A stretch of 64,000 nucleotides of DNA from positions 1 through 64,000 of the forward strand of contig NZ_BBDM01000013.1 in NCBI RefSeq assembly GCF_001316245.1. The letters run 5' to 3'. Position numbers and translations under genes: made by a program. The stretch is from Vulcanisaeta sp. JCM 14467 (GTDB lineage: Archaea > Thermoproteota > Thermoprotei > Thermoproteales > Thermocladiaceae). The number at the start of each line of letters is the position of its first letter. Within the stretch, counting starts at the first letter, position 1. The notes beneath the pieces are model-generated. The model saw only the letters and a list, made by a program, of their open reading frames with translations. It searched no databases and was not told the origin of the DNA. Of this stretch, positions 1-9,990 are shown piece by piece.

Positions 1-348
1 GATCACGAAATAACGGTGACACCATATGTTGAAGACACCATAGAAAGAAGATTTCAATAGAATATTGAAAGTTAAATCCCCAGTTGTTGTTTGAACCTTG
101 ATGGGGTTGGAAATTGGAAGATTTCAATAGAATATTGAAAGGTGTTTACTCAGTCGTTGCGTTGAACATGGGTATTGCCGTGACGTGAAGATTTCAATAG
201 GATATTGAAAGATCCCCTCCTCAAGGTCCTCTCTACACCTCTCGTTAATGCAGGAGAAGATTTCAATAGAATATTGAAAGAATAACGCCCAGACGCCCCA
301 ATCAACACTGAGGGGAATAGCGGGGAGGATTTCAATAGAATATTGAAG
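1..348 (+). CRISPR. CRISPR array 1 (distal part, continues beyond the left edge)
   Basis: Five direct repeats with core GATTTCAATAGAATATTGAA begin at 47, 117, 187, 256 and 325, separated by spacers of about 44-45 bases; bases 1-46 look like a further spacer. The full repeat is 25 bases and here mostly starts GAA and ends AAAG. The repeat at 187 has one substitution (AATAGG for AATAGA), and the last at 325 starts GAGG and is degenerate at its 3' end. A decaying last repeat marks the leader-distal end, so the leader should lie left of the window, as in the leader-bearing arrays at 14765, 22348 and 33635 that share this repeat family. Confidence 0.97.
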
Positions 349-438
349 GCTCGGTGGGTAGGTGTGGCTTTGTCGCGGGTATGGCCTGGCGTTGGTGTTT
401 GGGCGTTCCTTGCTCACGGTAAGGCCCTTGATTAGGTG

Positions 439-824
439 TTACGGTCCCTGGTTTAGGAGTTTTTCCACCTCTCTTATCAGTGCCTCGATTATTGGTACTC
501 TGTACTTTACATCGTTTATGTCTATCCTGACTTCGTGGAAGCCGTTGACGTGTAGGAAGTAGGCCTCGGCCCAAGCCCTCTCCACGGCATCGCCCAACCT
601 GCGCGCTGCCTTGTCCAGTAGGCTCACGGTCCACCTACCCTTTTCCATAGCCGTCCTGGCCTCGTCGAGGTTCCTGGCAATGGCCAGGGCCTTTAAGCCC
701 TCCTCAACTGCCTTGTAAAGCTTCTCGCAGGCCTGGACGACATTACCCTTCTCGGCGAAGCGAGGCCCTCGTTAAACATTTCAAGGGCTAGTCTAGCATG
801 CTCCAGGGCCTCGCTGCTGGCCAT
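439..824 (-). CDS. PaREP1 family protein (one frameshift)
   Basis: Reconstructed protein of about 128 residues in two frames. The N-terminal part (MASSEALEHARLALEMFNEG) shifts frame near 765-775 into a stretch reading FAEKGNVVQACEKLYKAVEE, then runs through GRWTVSLLDKAARRLG and AWAEAYFLHVNGFHE to the stop. This layout matches the PaREP1 family, named from multicopy proteins of Pyrobaculum aerophilum, all-helical and without an established function. The start ATG at 824 lies about 29 bases downstream of a TATA-like TTTTAAAC, consistent with a leaderless message. It is transcribed away from cas6. The frameshift is probably a sequence error because reading resumes cleanly on both sides. Family call from memory of the conserved C-terminal block. 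Confidence 0.75.
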
Positions 825-1016
825 ACCATTGGTATAATGGCCTGGCCGTTTAAAACTCTTCTCGGCGTCGGATATGGTAATTGTGCATGTGCGTTCAACC
901 TTAGGTGGCTCCATAGTGGTAAAGGGTGGCTGTTGGGTGCTGCCTGTGGGTGGTGGGTTTTGATTGTGTTTCTTTGTGGTAAGGGTGATAAATCCCTCTT
1001 TGCCATTTGTGGTTTG

Positions 1017-1858
1017 GTGACGCTGGTCTTTGTGTTCAACCTTGGTATTAGGTCATCATCGCCCATGGTACTCAGCGGCTTCACCGGCTCGATGGCCATG
1101 TCCATATTCCTAAACCTACTCAACACGATTGAGCGGGGCCTTGGTGATGAGCTTCATGCTAGGAGGGTCCTAAGCCCGTTTCCGTGACGCCGCTCATGCA
1201 TAATGGTAGGGTTTTGTTTAGGGGTGATCACGTGGTGCCGCCTAATGAGGAGTTGAGGTTTAGGGTTACCGTGGTTGGTGAGTCCCTTGGGCTTAGGCTG
1301 CTTAATGGGCTTGAGGGCGTTAAAAACGTGAAGGTCGGTAGTGTTGATGCTTCGCTTAGTGTCCTTGGTGTTGAGGTTCTTAGGATCGACGACCTATGGA
1401 GGGTTGGTGGGAGTAGGTTTAGGATTGAGTTCCTTAGCCCTGTTAGGTTTGCTAAGAGGAGTACCATGGGTAGGAGGCGTAGGGTTAGGTTTGACTTCTG
1501 CCCGAGTATAACAAACATACTGCTTACGACGATAAACCATTACTCAACCGTTGTTGGTCTTGGCAGTGAGTTGAAGTCTTGGCCGTACCTGGTTAGGTGG
1601 GCTTATAATTATGTGTATATGAGGGATATGAGGGGTAGGGTCGTGGCCACTAGGCATGCTGGTAGGCCTGAGCTGGGCTTCATGGGCTCCGTGGAGTTCG
1701 AGATAGTGAGTAGGAGACAGTCGAGGATTCAACAGTTGTGGCATTTGCTGAATTATGCGGAGCTCATTAACGTGGGTACGGGCAGGAGTATGGGGTTTGG
1801 GATGATAAGGATAGTGACGACCAGCCAGGGCCAGGCAGGGTCAAGCCAGGGCCGTTGA
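1017..1858 (+). CDS. cas6: CRISPR crRNA-processing endoribonuclease Cas6 (one frameshift)
   Basis: About 280 residues, normal for Cas6. The N-terminal half has the RAMP-like stretch PMVLSGFTGSMAMSIFLNLL; the frame changes near 1170, after which KPVSVTPLMHNGRVLF matches the conserved region before the second RAMP fold. The C-terminus carries the glycine-rich loop NVGTGRSMGFGMIRI typical of Cas6. The start GTG 1017 lies about 26 bases after a TATA-like GATAAAT near 988, so leaderless translation fits; TTG 1014 is an alternative. Cas6 cuts pre-crRNA within repeats and would serve all arrays here. It is a separate unit, convergent with the csm/cas10 operon. The catalytic histidine of other Cas6 proteins is not obvious from the sequence alone. 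Confidence 0.85.
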
Positions 1859-1913
1859 TGATTCTAACGACCATGGGCTCGGCCCATTCCCCACGCATGG
1901 GTTAGGCATAAGT

Positions 1914-2333
1914 ATGGGTGTTGCCGATCTAGGCGTGTACTTCCTTGTTTTGCCAAGTAGGTGTGGTGGTTTCTTGGTTACTGAACATTTTGCCTTTAGG
2001 CCTGTGGATTTTGGGGATTTTGCCTACACACTAGTCAACACACTCAATGAGTGCGGCGTCCTACCTATGCTTCATATTGCCGGTGTTGGCAGGTTTGTTA
2101 TTAGTAAAGACCTAGGTATTAGGCTCCTAGTTTGGCTTGGTGGGCAGGGGCATGCCAGGTTTAGGCCACCTAGCCTCTCAGCGTTAGCCACCCTAATTCA
2201 CCTTGCCAGGAGGATAAAGTGCGGATTAGGCGTCTGCGATTTTTACGGCGACCTATCCCTCCTTGACCTAGCTAGGTTTAGGTATGTGCTGCCTATCGAG
2301 TATAAGGTGCTACCAGCCGGCCCCACCCTCTGA
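1914..2333 (+). CDS. Hypothetical protein downstream of cas6
   Basis: Intact frame of 139 residues starting 55 bases after cas6 on the same strand, ending with its last 24 bases overlapping the 3' end of cas10 on the other strand. No family recognised. It has mixed alpha/beta composition with a hydrophobic start (DLGVYFLVLPSRCGGFLVTE) and four cysteines (CGG, ECGV, KCGL, VCDF), and no signal peptide or clear membrane segment. Position between cas6 and a type III effector operon suggests an accessory CRISPR role, but that is only context. Its start has no obvious promoter of its own, so it may be read through from cas6. Confidence 0.55.
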   Translation: MGVADLGVYFLVLPSRCGGFLVTEHFAFRPVDFGDFAYTLVNTLNECGVLPMLHIAGVGRFVISKDLGIRLLVWLGGQGHARFRPPSLSALATLIHLARRIKCGLGVCDFYGDLSLLDLARFRYVLPIEYKVLPAGPTL

Positions 2334-4526
2334 CCTAGCCCTGAGTACGTACATGTTCACGCTGGCTATAGCCCTCCCCAGAATCCTCAAATACTGCCCT
2401 ACACCATCCTCACTACCACACTTGATGTTCTTTAGCAGGTTTACCAGGTTTTCCGGCATTAATTCACGGCCCAGTTCATTGACTGCCCGTGAAACAGTAT
2501 CCCTATTCCTATTGTAGTAGTAGGTGTATTCTATTATGGCCCTAAGAAGCTCCTCCTGGCATCTAGCAGTTGCCACCATTTGACGCAACCTCGTAAAGTA
2601 CGTTATAAATCTCTACAAAATGCCTATTTAACCTATAGAGCATTGATGAGCTTACACCCTGGCCCTCCTCAAGATCCGCGTAATCATGTCTCATCGATAC
2701 GTAGTTGGCAATGCCCAGTACGTCATCTGGCCCCAGTATTATTGGGGCCCTGTCCGTATCCATCACGTAAATCAGTGACGAGCCCCTATTCCTCTCCTTA
2801 GCCCTTATTAGCCTATCCTCAGTCTCCAGCCACACAAGTAGATTGGTTGATAAACATCGTGCACCATCGCGCCGGCGGCGACGTTTATCGAGAATTCATT
2901 AGCCCTAATGATGAGCCGCGCCATGTAGTCCAACGCCATGTGGTCCCCGATCACCACAACATCGTCACCGCCACTGTATATGAGGAACACGCCTCCACCA
3001 TACCTTGCCTGATTACTGCTTATTAAATAGGCGCCGTATGCGTCAAATATCGTTGTTAGTAGGTTGGTGAAGAACGCGTATGTTGCTGCATCCCTCGCGG
3101 CATTAGCTTAATCCTACCCATCGAGTTTGCATCAGCCTAATAGTTATAGCCATGTTCCCCATCCCTATTTTCTCCAAATCCATAACATCGCCTGTCTCGC
3201 CTGCCTCGGGGTCTGTGGGCATTGTCGTGTTCAGGAAGATGACTGAATTGGCAACATTGCCCGTGCAGCTGAACCTCAACTCATTTAAATTGTAGTGAAC
3301 ATACTCATTACTGCAGTTTGGACTAACCCCCTCAGGGCATATGGCGTAGTCAATGCCCAGTAGGTTCACATTTTTGCAATGGTCCCTACCATAGTTACTG
3401 GTCCTTAGCCTAGCAATAAATCCCAGCCTCCTACTCACCGTGCCTATTTCATGGGCCTTGTAGCAGAAGGGGCACATCCTTAACGTGGTGCCGTCAAGCA
3501 TCCGCACTCTCTCTAGCTTTTCCGACGCCATGCCACACATATCGCATAGACCCATGCCATTAATGTGAACCCTCCTATACCTACCATACCTCCGCCTAAT
3601 GAGCTCCCTCTCAAGCTCATCCAGGACCTCGCGGAAGCTAGCATCAACACTATGGGCCTTGGTGTAGGCTATGACTAGGCCTAGTCTACCTTCAAATTCA
3701 CTGATAACCGCCGACTCCACGTCATCTACAGCCTCATTTAATACGTCTTCACCGACATCAGGTATCAGCATTACGACCTCACCACCCGTATTCATTAGTA
3801 TGTTCGCTGGGCTGAGTACGTCGTCCCTGAGGGCTTTGTTGGCGTCGTTAATGAGCCTAATGGCCGCGGCTGCTGGACCAGGTTTATGAGGATTGACCTA
3901 CCCTTTAACTGCCTCATCGCCTGCTTAGTCCTCTGTATCCTGCCTATAACGTCCTGTATACCCACGACATCTATGCCCAGGAGCCTATAGTTGCCGTCTG
4001 TGGACGCGTAAGCCATGGCTGCGTGGGCCACTGCATATGCCGAGTAGCGGTTGCCGCCCTCGCAGTTGGAGTATGGGACGTAGAGTATGGTTAGTCTCAT
4101 CACGGTCAACAATGTTTCAACTAACTGCTGGTAATCCATGCGTAGGCCCGCTAATGAGTTAACATACCTATCAATTTCATCAACAATATCCTTGTAACTA
4201 CCCCTAGCCCTAACGCCATATTTGACAACATCGAGTGTTAGAGCGGGTCCGACAGTAACTACTTTATCCCCGCTTATGAAGTCGATTACGACACTCGAAT
4301 CACCTGGGCATTCCCGGCTTGGCTCCAGACTCCTTCCCACGGCGTAGTTGATGCGGCTCATTGCCGCATTTTCCCTAATCAACTGCTCAACCTTGACGGC
4401 ATCAAGGCCTGCGCTAGCTAATAGGTTTCTCAGCTTGTTGAGGTAGTAGACTGCGTTGTCTACGTCTGAGCCACCATATGCCCTACTCCTAACCCTACCC
4501 AATACGTAAAGTGCTATGGCGACCAC
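2310..4526 (-). CDS. cas10: Cas10 (Csm1-like) large subunit of a type III effector, several frameshifts
   Basis: Reconstructed length about 735 residues. In order: a helical N-terminal part; a palm-like strand LLGIDVVGIQDVIGR; a zinc-binding segment CDMCGMA ... CPFCYK near 3470-3550; a second palm with ADANSMG near 3125; and the cyclase signature FLIYSGGDDVVVIGD at about 2945-2990, the GGDD site that makes cyclic oligoadenylate on target RNA binding. A helical C-terminal domain follows. No His-Asp pair of an HD nuclease is seen at the N-terminus. Frame changes occur near 3795-3850, 3128, 3106, 2820 and 2575. GTG 4526 is preceded by AAGGAG. It is last in the operon csm2-csm3-csm4-csm5-cas10. 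Confidence 0.9.
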
Positions 4527-4566
4527 AGCTCCTTACTCATTCAGCCCACCTCAATGCACACCCATC

Positions 4567-5522
4567 CTACGGCTCATTGCCTGCTAACCTAACCGTGGCA
4601 TCGCCCCAGGGCTTACCGAGCTTATTACTTACGTAGTCCGCGACCCTGGAAACCAGTTCTGGGCTATACCTCTCCAGCAGGTTGATTACGGTCTTCCACC
4701 TCCTGCCTGCGCCAAACCCGACCCTCATTGGTATGCCATCCCCACATTTAGGTACCTTAAGGCCCCTCCTACCCTCAAATGATGAAACCTCATCGCTGAA
4801 TGCCCTGAGTGCATTTGCTATATCGCCATAGTTTAGCAACCTAGCCCTTACATCATCAGTGACTGGGGGATGCCTTATAACCACCTCATACTCAAGCCTA
4901 ACGCCTGGCTTTAGGCCGATTGCCATAACCCTGTACTTATCTTCCCTATCGTGGATGCAGTAGACGCCGTAGTCATTTAACCGAGACTTGGATAACTGCC
5001 TTATCACTAGGTCCTTAAATAATCGGTATGGGGCCTCATGCATCACCTCATTATAGACCCTCTCGATGACTACCGTTAGCACGTTATCCTCAGCCGTGGA
5101 GGAGACCATGTTCAATTTAGGCCTCGCAAGAAGCTCCTCGGAAACGGCCTTGATGAAATTCTCCCTAAGCCCCTCATCCCTCATCAACAACCAATGCAGG
5201 TACGCAGTCCTGACCAGCCCCTTAACCTCACTGGGCGGTATACCCTCTGGCTATGGTCGAGGACCTCGACGCCCTCACACTTAGTTATTACGGCGTAGTC
5301 CCTCACCGAGTACTTACCGGGGTTCCTAGACACGGTGTTCATCAGGGCATTTAACACCTGCCTATAGTCCGGCGACCTGACGTTGATTAATTGCTCAATG
5401 GGTAGCCTATTAATGTCGATTACGTAGAGCCTATCCCCACTGACTATGGCGTCTAACCCAATATGCAGTCTACCTCCGTTTAACACGAATGTCGGCGTCT
5501 CAACATTGATAACGAGTCTCAT
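4567..5522 (-). CDS. csm5: Csm5-like RAMP subunit of the type III effector (one frameshift)
   Basis: Starts MRLVINVETPTFVLNGGRLH, the usual opening of Csm5 with the phrase about the first glycine loop, then GLDAIVSGDRLYVIDINRLP. The frame changes near 5248; on the other side GIPPSEVKGLVRTAYLHWLL is the conserved RAMP segment (IPGSSIKGALR-like). The C-terminus VGFGAGRRWKTVINLLERYS is the glycine-rich Csm5 motif. About 318 residues. Csm5 caps the crRNA 3' side of the complex. It overlaps the csm4 end by 23 bases and precedes cas10, fixing its role from both sequence and operon order. Assigned to Csm5 rather than Csm3 because of the C-terminal motif and position. Confidence 0.8.
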
Positions 5523-6413
5523 ACCACAACCACAGCGGGTCAAGTCTCTTAACGCAGTTAGGCCCGGTTAATGTTTCAAAATCCAGGTAATCCCTATGTA
5601 CCACAGAGCCGTCGGTGAGGATGGAAATAGGACCCATTACGTAAAACGGATTACTACATACCCAACCTCTAACAATAGAATTAACGCACCCAATGACCTC
5701 CGACCTACGTGGCAGTGCAGTGCCAAGTAGCAGTGCGTGACTTCCCGAATCCCATGGATAATCAATGGTGCTGACATCAATCACGGTGAAGTGGCCAAGG
5801 CCAACACTCCTCTCCCCACCAATACCCACCTTACCCAGGACCTCAAGGGCGGTCCTGGCCCTGCCCATGTCCGCACCCTCCCTCAGCGTGAAGTAGAGCA
5901 CGTAGTCAACGATTGGTTGGAATGCCGCAACCCTGTAGGTGTCTGCGTTATTGAATACCCTGCCCAGGACATTCCTCTGAATACCAACCCTAACACCGTA
6001 ATCACCAACATGCCTATACTCACGGCCACCGCAGCGAACCCTAACAGCGCCGTCGTCAACGTCAACGTCGGGCTCATAGAGGCAGTCAAGCGGTATATAG
6101 GCTAACTTCTTGATCCGCTTAATCGCGGTATGGATCTTGCTATAATCATTAACATACTTTTTACTAACTAAGTCAAGTAATTGAATCTTTAGGTCGATGG
6201 GCATTGGAACCGTGAGTACGGGACCACCACTGCCTGTGAAGGCCATTGTACATTGAGGAAACCCTGTCAATGCCGTGGTCAATACCCATGTGCGTCAGAT
6301 TCTCAAGTGCCGAGTGCACGGTGTCTGACGGTACGTAGTCCAGGGTATCCATTAAGCCAGTCCTACCAACCCTGAAGTCCCAGGAACCTAACTATTGCAT
6401 AGCCAACCCTCAT
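5500..6413 (-). CDS. csm4: Csm4-like RAMP subunit of the type III effector (at least two frameshifts)
   Basis: The N-terminus is in three pieces: MRVGYAIVRF (start ATG 6413), then FRVGRTGLMDTLDYVPSDT after a shift near 6380, then AFTGSGGPVLTVPMPIDLKI after a shift near 6240. The remainder is one intact frame with the glycine-rich motif GKVGIGGERSVGLGHF near 5770-5830, typical of Csm4/Cas5-like RAMP proteins. Csm4 binds the 5' repeat tag of crRNA and contacts Cas10. It begins 6 bases after csm3 ends and overlaps csm5. The shifts look like sequence errors because protein similarity is continuous across them. Confidence 0.8.
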
Positions 6414-6419
6414 TTACGC

Positions 6420-7412
6420 TCACGTTGAGCCACAGACAATCTTCTTAATGTCGTCAAACACAGTCATTTTATCGATGAAGTCCCTCAACTCCCTCAAGTC
6501 CCTAAACCTACCCAACTCCCTGGGCGCAGGCTCATTAGCCGCCAGGTTGTGTAGGGACAGGACTATGTCCCTGAACTTAACGTTCCCGTAACCCCTAGTG
6601 CCCGAGCCACCTATGTAGGTCTCCTCAACAAGCATCAACGCATCGACCAGGGACTGTAGGTAGTAGCGGGCTGGGTAGTCCCTGATGTACTCCCTCAACT
6701 TACTATGCTCCTCACACTCCCTACGCCTACACATGTCGAGGTCGAATACCAGGAATGAGATCGACCCCTCAAACTCAACGTCAGGCTTAACCCTAAGTAT
6801 TGTCCTTGGGTCTGCGGCGCTCGTGACCCTATCAATCCTATTCTCACTCTTCTCCTCAAGGAAATCCTCAAAGGTTACGTTATTGCAACCATCCTTCTCA
6901 TCACATAGTTTTTTTAACGTAATTTCCTGATGGGTATATGTCTCTGAATATGGCTCTAGTAGCGCCCAGCACTTCTCAACAAGCCATGCATATGGATGGG
7001 GACCCTCCTCACCGGGCTGATAATCCTTAGGCTGTATGGACATACTACCAAACACGTTATCGACTGGACAGTACGGGTCATCATGAATTATCTGATTGCT
7101 CCCACCAACCCTCATGTGGTAGTAGATCTTACCATCTGTGGTGCTTAAGCTAAGGCCTAGGGCAAGCTCAAGTAGTGACCTGGCCCTACCTTTAAGGGAA
7201 CTGCCCGGTATGTATGGTACCCGCAGCGAGTAATTTTTATTATCAATACTATATTGTTTATATATCGACATTGGCTCAACATCTGCTGCACCCATGATTT
7301 CCCTAGCCTTGGCGTTCCTAATCAGGAAGCCGGTCTCATTAATGAGTTTAAATTTTAACTCAAAAATACCAACAAGTCTCAGCTGGGGCGAGAGGTACTG
7401 TCTCACAGCCAT
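6420..7412 (-). CDS. csm3: Csm3, backbone RNase subunit of the type III effector
   Basis: Intact frame of 330 residues. Diagnostic segments are VPYIPGSSLKGRARSLLE (residues about 65-82), ENRIDRVTSAADPRTI around residue 190, and the C-terminal glycine motif GGSGTRGYGNVKF. Csm3 forms the backbone that cuts bound target RNA every six nucleotides using an aspartate ahead of the IPGSS motif; an aspartate in GAADVEP (about residue 44) is the candidate here. It is longer than usual (about 215-250 residues), with an extra cysteine-containing insert (CDEKDGCNN, CRRREC) in the middle. It overlaps csm2 by 10 bases. One of few genes in this operon without a frameshift. Confidence 0.92.
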   Translation of the reverse strand: MAVRQYLSPQLRLVGIFELKFKLINETGFLIRNAKAREIMGAADVEPMSIYKQYSIDNKNYSLRVPYIPGSSLKGRARSLLELALGLSLSTTDGKIYYHMRVGGSNQIIHDDPYCPVDNVFGSMSIQPKDYQPGEEGPHPYAWLVEKCWALLEPYSETYTHQEITLKKLCDEKDGCNNVTFEDFLEEKSENRIDRVTSAADPRTILRVKPDVEFEGSISFLVFDLDMCRRRECEEHSKLREYIRDYPARYYLQSLVDALMLVEETYIGGSGTRGYGNVKFRDIVLSLHNLAANEPAPRELGRFRDLRELRDFIDKMTVFDDIKKIVCGST

Positions 7413-7831
7413 TCCTCCTCACCCCTCTTACTACTATAAATGACGTATGCTAGGAATGCGTCAAGCGAATCCCTGAGGGTTTCTGCAAGCCTCCTAGCCT
7501 GCTGTGGGTCCCTGGCATTCCTTATCTCATCAAGTGCCTGCTTAATACCATTAGCTAAGTCCTCATCAATGACGCCGCGGTTCTTCTGATACTCAAGAAT
7601 TACGTTCAGCCTAAATAAGGCCCTTTGATACTGGTCAATAACGCCAGAAGAAGTGGAGGAGGATATTATCTTATCCAGGACTGGCACAATCATGTTATAG
7701 ATCTTCCTAAAGGAGGCAGCCGTAGTCCTATAAACCCTATAGCTCATCAAGGCCTTTAAACCATTATCATAATTTCCGCTCTTAAAGCTCTGTACAACAT
7801 TTGAGTAGAAGCGTGAAAAACCGTATGACAT
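7403..7831 (-). CDS. csm2: Csm2-like small subunit of the type III effector
   Basis: Intact 142-residue, entirely helical protein. The block IDQYQRALFRLNVILEYQKN followed by RGVIDEDLANGI resembles the conserved Csm2 (Cas11) helix pair that lies along the crRNA-target duplex. It is the first gene of the csm operon; its start ATG 7831 lies about 20 bases beyond the TATA-like TTTATATAAA at 7845-7855, which also serves the divergent ATPase gene. The overlap with csm3 (10 bases) implies co-translation. Small-subunit sequences are poorly conserved, so the call rests on size, fold prediction and place in the operon. Confidence 0.78.
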   Translation of the reverse strand: MSYGFSRFYSNVVQSFKSGNYDNGLKALMSYRVYRTTAASFRKIYNMIVPVLDKIISSSTSSGVIDQYQRALFRLNVILEYQKNRGVIDEDLANGIKQALDEIRNARDPQQARRLAETLRDSLDAFLAYVIYSSKRGEEEWL

Positions 7832-7875
7832 TACATAAATTTTATATAAAGTTTCTTAAAAGCATTACTCTAAAG
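7832..7875. promoter_or_regulatory. Shared divergent promoter of csm2 operon and AAA ATPase
   Basis: Only 44 bases separate csm2 (minus) from the ATPase gene (plus). The single AT-rich core TTTTATATAAAG (about 7845-7856) is nearly palindromic. It lies about 25 bases from the ATPase ATG at 7876 and about 20 from the csm2 ATG at 7831, so one TATA element may drive leaderless transcripts in both directions. Confidence 0.6.
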
Positions 7876-8987
7876 ATGCCCAAGTTAACGATTAAGGGAG
7901 GTTTAACATATGGTGGAAAGGGTATCAATTTTGATGTAAGTATTGATATTAAGCCGCTAACCATACTAATCGGGCCGAACCTAAGCGGGAAGTCGCTAAC
8001 ACTCATGTGCCTAGCAAGGCTGGCGAGGAGGAAGATCATAGCGAGGGGTTACGTGAATGATCGTATCAATGAGTTACCGCGGTCGCTGGAGTGTGCAGGT
8101 GATGATTTGAATTACGACTATGCAGTATATGTCGATACGTATAGAACTATGCTGCAGCCATTTGTAAGGATAAGTCTGTGTTAGACGAAATAAGGAGGGC
8201 TGTTGAGGAACTGGGAGATGAGAACCTACGTGCTATAAGAAATTCCATATTACGCGATGTTGATACTCTTAATAAATCGCTCTCAGAGAATGAGGTAGCT
8301 GGGGATCTACGCATTAGAGCCAGCATGAGATTTCTATATTATGCGATGGATCTTTTCGAGAAGGCACGTAAAGAATTTCAAGCAATAATCGAGGAAGTCT
8401 CAAAGTCCCTTGGCGAGCGCGGTGAGGACTTCAGGAGGGCGCTCAGCCACTTCATGCCGTTATTCATCGAATACGTCAATACTGCAGATAATAACAGTGC
8501 ATGGTATTGGTACGACCTCGAATTAGGCAATACCGGCCTTAATGTTGAGGAGCTCTCCAGCGTCTATGCACCATCTCTCGTGGTCTTCTACGCACTACAT
8601 ACCTACGCGTTGCCGCAAAACTCTGTGCTCCTCATTGAGGAGCCCGAGGCGCATGCACACCCAAGTCTCTCGTTATTCCTGGGCTACTTCCTAAATAAAC
8701 TTGTGCAGGATAGTGAGCGGAGGCTTAGGGGCGGTGAGAAGCCGTGGATATTCCACATAGTCACTGCCACACATAGCATGGACTTCCTGAGGGGAGCGCT
8801 GATGGCTGGTGAGGATACGGTGGAGGTTTACGTATTTAATAGGGATGTTGCTGAAGGCAAGATAACCGTGGAGCCCTGGTCAGGGGGTGCCGTTGTACCT
8901 GGCTTAACCGAGCCAGCGCTATTAACCATACTCAGTGGGGTGGTAAGAGGTGAAGAAAACGAAGCTAATAGGGATAAACATAGTTGA
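7876..8987 (+). CDS. AAA ATPase of the ABC/RecF-SMC type linked to the csm operon (one frameshift)
   Basis: About 370 residues. It starts MPKLTIKGGLTYGGKGINFD, with Walker A GPNLSGKS (residues about 35-42). A frame change near 8150 is followed by YAAAICKDKSVLDEI and a helical middle. Then come Walker B VLLIEEPEAHAHP and the switch histidine in TATHSMDF. This is the OLD/RecF-like, DUF3696-like ATPase layout with a short coiled middle instead of long arms. Such ATPases usually work with a nuclease or toxin partner; here the next gene overlaps it by 38 bases. The divergent promoter shared with csm2 argues for joint control with the type III effector. No fused TOPRIM or nuclease domain is visible. 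Confidence 0.8.
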
Positions 8988-9469
8988 TTTATACTACTGT
9001 GGGAAGCCACAAATAACACAAACAATAGAAAAAAATAATAGGTAACTTATATACGCTCGGTCGTGATAACGAATATTGTATCTTAGGTGAAAAAGGAGTT
9101 GAAAATTATTTAAATAAAATTATTAAAATTATCGAAGAATATTTAAATAATAAAAATAAAATCTCAGAGGTCCTGATAGCCTTCATAAATAAAGCAACTA
9201 ACGTACTGTGCTTCGACCATAATGATTGCAATCCCAATAATAAATGCGTTGCGGGTTGTATTGTTGTGAATAAGCATGAGTCCCATCACCTTACGTGCTG
9301 TGTTGGGCGTGGCATCGCTGGCGTGTTAACCGTCAGGGCTGGTTGCAGTAAGGGGTGCAGTGAGGGTGTTAGTGCTAAGGAGGTTGATGGTGAGCTCGTG
9401 TGTGATAATTTCTTTAGGTGCAAACCCATTGATAGTTCAGGGTGTTGGCTTTACTGCTATAAGCAATAG
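8950..9469 (+). CDS. Cysteine-rich partner protein of the AAA ATPase (one frameshift)
   Basis: GTG 8950 lies inside the end of the ATPase gene, preceded by GGTAAGAG. Reading gives KKTKLIGINIVDLYYCGKPQ, then a frame change within the A-rich stretch at about 9030-9045, then IGNLYTLGRDNEYCILGEKG to the stop at 9469, about 172 residues. It contains 14 cysteines, mostly in the last 85 residues (DHNDCNPNNKCVAGC, LTCCVGR, GCSKGCSEG, CDNFFRCK, GCWLYCYKQ), suggesting metal or Fe-S binding. No family recognised. Overlap with the ATPase implies a two-component module. The N-terminal half is unusually AT-rich compared with its neighbours, suggesting recent acquisition. Confidence 0.6.
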
Positions 9470-9578
9470 TAAAATGTGGATGGTCAATAGGAGCTTACCT
9501 TGATTAAGTATAATGATACTTGGTAGTTAGTTCACTAAATGAGTTTATGAGGTAGGTTTTGAGTTGATAAGGCTTGTG

Positions 9579-9885
9579 GATGAGGTTGGCGGTGGGAGTT
9601 AGCGATTACGTGGACTCCGGTGTTTTCGATCTTAGTGAGGGTTACGACGTTGTCGGGTTTCCTGCGGTAATGCTGGCTTTGAGGTCATTGATAGGGATAG
9701 TATTGGGCTTAGGGATGGGCTGATTAGTGTTGGTTCCACGTCCGTGCCAGGTTCACGGCATTCAACGCACACATGGCCATCGGCGTTTTCGTAGGTCAGG
9801 ACGCCTACTTAGGTGCCTGGGGTTCAGCCAGGTGGTTAGGGCTTAGGCTTGAAAGTAAGCCCTCAGTACCATTTAATTATTAATA
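9579..9885 (+). pseudogene. Remnant or heavily frameshifted reading frame
   Basis: The region 9470-9990 holds no intact gene. Pieces in different frames read like one protein: VGVSDYVDSGVFDLSEGYDV, then EVIDRDSIGLRDGLISVGST, then MAIGVFVGQDAYLGAWGSAR followed by WLGLRLESKPS near 9880. At least three shifts would be needed within 300 bases, more than in neighbouring genes, so decay is possible. No family recognised. The rest of 9470-9990 is AT-rich and featureless. Confidence 0.35.
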
Positions 9886-9990
9886 CTCTGAGCCATCCTT
9901 TTAGGCTTTAAATAAATATACACAATGAACACGGTATATACGCAATAATGCTCAAAAACCAAGTGGCAATCAATGATTGAAGGCCCTTGA

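Noticed and set aside
124-417. Minus-strand frames through CRISPR array 1 with repeated SIEIF-type peptides
   Set aside because: The repeated peptide is the translation of the CRISPR repeat.
1017-9469. Programmed frameshifting within the cas genes
   Set aside because: Break points differ in position and direction, have no common slippery sequence, and similar breaks occur in unrelated genes across the window.
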